A DNA stretch of 7,349 nt from Comamonadaceae bacterium (GTDB taxonomy: Bacteria; Pseudomonadota; Gammaproteobacteria; Burkholderiales; Burkholderiaceae_C): positions 1 through 7,349 of the forward strand of contig JAHEBY010000134.1 of assembly GCA_024642025.1 (NCBI GenBank), given 5' to 3'. Of the stretch, positions 6,491 through 7,349 are shown in pieces (the stretch's first letter is position 1; each line of letters begins with the position of its first letter). The position numbers were made by a program, and so were the translations under genes. The notes below the pieces were generated by a model. It had not been told where the DNA came from. It saw nothing but the letters and a program-made list of their open reading frames with translations, and made no database searches.

Positions 6491-7332
6491 TCAGATGGGC
6501 TTGAGCGGCGTGCCAAACTTCTCCTGCAGGGGTTCGTGATCGAGCGGCGGAAACTCGATCAGGTTGTCGGGTACCCGCCGGTCGGCAATGTGGTCCAGCA
6601 GGTGGCGAATCAGCGCGAGGCGTCCGGCCCGCTGGTCGTTGAAATCCACCAGCACCCATGGCGCGTATTCGGTGTGAGTGGCTTTGAGCATCACATCCCG
6701 CGCCAATCCATATTCGGCGTATTTTTCACGGGCCTTGAGGTCAATGGGGCTGAGCTTCCAGCGTTTTAACGGGTCGGCAAGCCTTTCAGCGAAGCGCTCT
6801 TCCTGTTTGTCCTGGTCCACGGTGAGCCAGTATTTAAACAGCAGGACGCCATCGTCCACCAGCATCTTCTCGAAAACCGGCGCCTGCTTCAGAAACACTT
6901 TGGTCTGTTCTTCGGTGCAAAACGCCATGACGCGCTCCACACCGGCGCGGTTGTACCAGCTGCGGTCAAACAGCACGATCTCGCCCGCTGCGGGCAGGTA
7001 GGGCACATACCGCTGGAAATACCACTGTGATTGCTCCCGGTCGCTAGGTTTGGACAGCGCGACGGTGTGGCACTGGCGCGGGTTCAGCGTGTCGGCGATG
7101 GCGGAGATGACACCGCCTTTGCCCGCCGTGTCGCGGCCTTCGACCACGACCATCAAACGCTTGCCGGTGAATTGCAGCCAGCGGGCGAGCTCGTTCAGTG
7201 CGAGTTCCAGCGGCTCAAGTTGCTCAAAAAGTCGCTTTTGCCGAGCTTGCCGTTTTTACCGGCTTTGCCCGCTTTGCCTGTTTTGCGATCCCCATCGCCA
7301 TTACCGGACTTCTCTGATTTAGACTTTTTCAT
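6491..7332 (-). CDS. ppk2: Polyphosphate kinase 2 (PPK2, class I type), with an apparent 1-nt frameshift near the N-terminus
   Basis: A cytoplasmic P-loop kinase that transfers phosphate between polyphosphate and nucleotides, typically making NTP from NDP and polyP. The catalytic domain is complete: Walker A GRDTAGKGG (7138-7112), SDREQSQWYFQRYVPYLP, the Walker B-like DRSWYNR (6967-6947), the lid region with ERFAERLADPLKRWKLSP, and EYAPW. It keeps the single-domain arrangement of class I. The N-terminus is broken: the ATG at 7332 opens a Lys/Gly-rich frame (MKKSKSEKSGNGDGDRKTGK, then GK repeats, to KSDF) that ends in a TGA at 7195-7197. The catalytic frame is open from 7255 but has no ATG or GTG before ATG 7153, which would cut off an N-terminal helix. 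One extra T at the T5 run (A5 at 7226-7230 on the plus strand) joins them as KSDFFEQLEPLELALNELAR, which reads like a normal PPK2. It could be a sequencing indel, a real mutation or slippage. Confidence 0.88.
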
Positions 7333-7349
7333 GGCTACATCGTACCGGA

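Overview
The window looks like chromosomal DNA of a Gram-negative betaproteobacterium, most likely order Burkholderiales and family Comamonadaceae. This is inferred from moderately high G+C, codon use and the mix of families (dCache/PAS/GGDEF/EAL protein, ArgP-type LysR regulator, class I PPK2, lipoprotein with a lipobox). No marker gene fixes the genus. There is no rRNA, tRNA, insertion sequence, CRISPR array or phage gene.

Layout: (1) 3-2303 (+) is the 3' part of a large membrane-bound c-di-GMP enzyme (dCache-TM-HAMP-PAS-GGDEF-EAL) whose N-terminus lies upstream of the window. (2) 2316-2417 (-) is a short stretch that reads like an orphan C-terminus. (3) 2461-2874 (-) is a SnoaL/NTF2-like small protein with a strong Shine-Dalgarno and its own sigma-70-like promoter. 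(4) 3054-4070 (-) is an arginase/agmatinase-family ureohydrolase, divergent from (5) 4199-5092 (+), an ArgP-type LysR regulator. The intergenic DNA between them carries two related palindromes, a likely operator pair. (6) 5093-5443 has no convincing gene but ends in a good Pho-box candidate in front of (7) 5444-6463 (+), a lipoprotein of the calcineurin-like phosphoesterase type. (8) 6491-7332 (-) converges on it and encodes a polyphosphate kinase 2 whose first ~35 codons are out of frame with the rest by one base at an A5/T5 run.

How they fit together: the ureohydrolase and the ArgP-like regulator form a plausible pair, with the regulator sensing a basic amino acid or guanidino compound and controlling the enzyme. 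The phosphoesterase lipoprotein and PPK2 form a plausible phosphate-economy pair (phosphate scavenging outside the cytoplasm, polyphosphate use inside), supported by the Pho-box candidate. The c-di-GMP enzyme is a separate signalling unit. I see no clearly novel multi-gene system. The points most worth checking are the Pho box, the double palindrome, the Asn replacing a conserved His in the ureohydrolase, and the PPK2 frameshift.
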